Position numbers and translations under genes: made by a program. Under the pieces are notes generated by a model. The model searched no databases. It worked only from the letters and a program-made list of their open reading frames with translations, and was not told the DNA's origin. A stretch of 64,000 bases of DNA from DASUPK01 sp963774305 (GTDB lineage: Bacteria; Actinomycetota; Thermoleophilia; Solirubrobacterales; 70-9): assembly GCA_963774305.1 (NCBI GenBank), contig CAVZEM010000007.1, positions 248,001 through 312,000 of the forward strand. Reading direction: 5' to 3'. Positions 63,457 to 64,000 of this stretch are shown here, one piece after another; the first letter of the stretch is position 1, and the number at the start of each line of letters is the position of its first letter.

Positions 63457-64000
63457 CTAGGACGCTTCGCGCTCGAGGGCGTCGAGTTCGGGCTCGAATG
63501 CCTCGATGATCTTCTCGGGGTCGGGAACCAGCCTCGCGTCTGTCATCACCCCGAGGGTGACCTCGCCCGCGTAGCTGAAGATCGCGACGCTCATCGACAC
63601 GCCTCCGGAGCAGGGCGCCCAGACGAGGATCCCGCGCACCGGAGTCCCCGCCAGGTAGACCGGCTGCCGGGGGCCCGGCACGTTGGTCATCACCGCGCTT
63701 CCCTTGGTCGTGAACAGGTCGACGAGCACCTTCTCGACCCGGGTCGGCGTCCGGCCGATCACGTCGAGCAGGCCGTAGGAGAGCGCGCCCTCCGAAGACT
63801 GCTTGATCTTCTCCATCCGCCTGTGGACCTCGTCCAGCCTCCTGCGGCCGTCCTCGATTCCCACCGGGAGCGCCAGGTAGACGAGGCCGAAGCGGTTGCC
63901 GAGCTCGGTCGGCAGCGGCTGATCGAGCGGCCGCAGGTTGAAGGGGACCAGTGCGGTCAGCTGCTCGAGCGGCGCCTCGCGCTCGCTCAGATAGCGGCGC
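63457..64000 (-). CDS. WS/DGAT-type acyltransferase, C-terminal part (5' end outside window)
   Basis: Open to the window edge on the minus strand, giving about 180 C-terminal residues. LVPFNLRPLDQPLPTELGNR and FGLVYLALPVGIEDGRRRLDEVH are the C-terminal-domain motifs of wax ester synthase/diacylglycerol acyltransferases, followed by VMTNVPGPRQPVYLAGTPVR and VTLGVMTDARLVPDPEKIIE. The catalytic HHxxxDG lies upstream, outside the window. These enzymes join acyl-CoA to a fatty alcohol or diacylglycerol; the acyl-CoA reductase at 29.4 kb could provide the alcohol. Confidence 0.9.
   Translation of the reverse strand, partial: RRYLSEREAPLEQLTALVPFNLRPLDQPLPTELGNRFGLVYLALPVGIEDGRRRLDEVHRRMEKIKQSSEGALSYGLLDVIGRTPTRVEKVLVDLFTTKGSAVMTNVPGPRQPVYLAGTPVRGILVWAPCSGGVSMSVAIFSYAGEVTLGVMTDARLVPDPEKIIEAFEPELDALEREAS

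Noticed and set aside
1..64000. tRNA, rRNA, insertion sequence, phage or toxin-antitoxin loci
   Set aside because: No tRNA-like TPsiC/anticodon arrangement, no rRNA-like stretch, no transposase, integrase or recognisable toxin/antitoxin pair was seen on either strand. A tRNAscan or ISfinder search was not possible here.

Overview
The window reads as chromosomal DNA of a high-GC actinobacterium, most likely of the Thermoleophilia (Solirubrobacter or Conexibacter-like); this is inferred from gene content and style, not from a marker gene. Supporting signs are the very GC-rich third codon positions, many GTG and TTG starts, mycobacteria-like enzymes (decaprenyl-phosphate phosphoribosyltransferase family, fused E2-E1 oxoglutarate dehydrogenase, bifunctional acyl-CoA reductase, WS/DGAT acyltransferase), several SnoaL-like proteins starting MSEENV, and c-di-AMP riboswitches in front of NlpC/P60-like genes. 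No rRNA, tRNA, phage, insertion sequence or CRISPR array was found.

Layout. 0-2.3 kb: the 3' end of alanine dehydrogenase and an aminobutyraldehyde-type aldehyde dehydrogenase. 2.3-9.6 kb: a cell-surface island of secreted proteins and lipoproteins, an MBOAT acyltransferase with its SGNH partner, three further SGNH paralogues and a pair of small cysteine-rich secreted proteins; several of these genes are frameshifted. 9.6-13.7 kb: a potADBC-like polyamine ABC importer. 13.8-16.3 kb: three NlpC/P60-like secreted paralogues, two behind c-di-AMP riboswitches and two sharing an operator-like palindrome at -35. 16.4-24.5 kb: an SDR enzyme, a secreted alpha/beta hydrolase, aconitase, and small ACT, DUF3817 and SnoaL proteins. 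24.5-29.2 kb: a 1469-residue oxoglutarate dehydrogenase carrying two lipoyl domains, an E3-binding domain, E2 and E1 in one chain. 29.3-40.5 kb: lipid genes (acyl-CoA reductase, alkyl-DHAP-synthase-like FAD enzyme, UbiA prenyltransferase, two acyl-CoA dehydrogenases under a palindromic operator, an LLM-type F420 oxidoreductase) with secreted propeller and FGE-like proteins. 40.5-50 kb: citrate synthase, a UbiE-type methyltransferase, a DsbA-like protein, a broken Na+/H+ antiporter, a PfkB kinase, a quinone oxidoreductase, a DEAD-box helicase and a two-component pair. 50-64 kb: a DMT exporter, a HAD/APH/acyl-CoA-dehydrogenase trio, a Ser-Asp-repeat protein, RibD-C and RpiB proteins, a sulfotransferase, a four-gene operon (dehalogenase-like hydrolase, DUF2804, YihY, UPF0104), a trypsin-like protease, small proteins, and the 3' end of a WS/DGAT gene.

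How the genes fit together. Three TCA-cycle enzymes (AcnA, E2-E1 oxoglutarate dehydrogenase, GltA) are spread over the window. Fatty-acid and lipid metabolism is heavily represented. Polyamine uptake and aminobutyraldehyde oxidation may be linked. Envelope modification is the main theme of the first 17 kb.

Expression signals are unusually readable. About twenty genes have a TANNNT-like -10 box 6-10 nt before the start codon and little or no Shine-Dalgarno sequence, which predicts leaderless mRNAs. Operon partners typically overlap as GTGA or ATGA, and convergent genes often share or abut their stop codons. At least six genes carry frameshifts, some at homopolymer or short repeats, so assembly indels must be separated from real pseudogenes.
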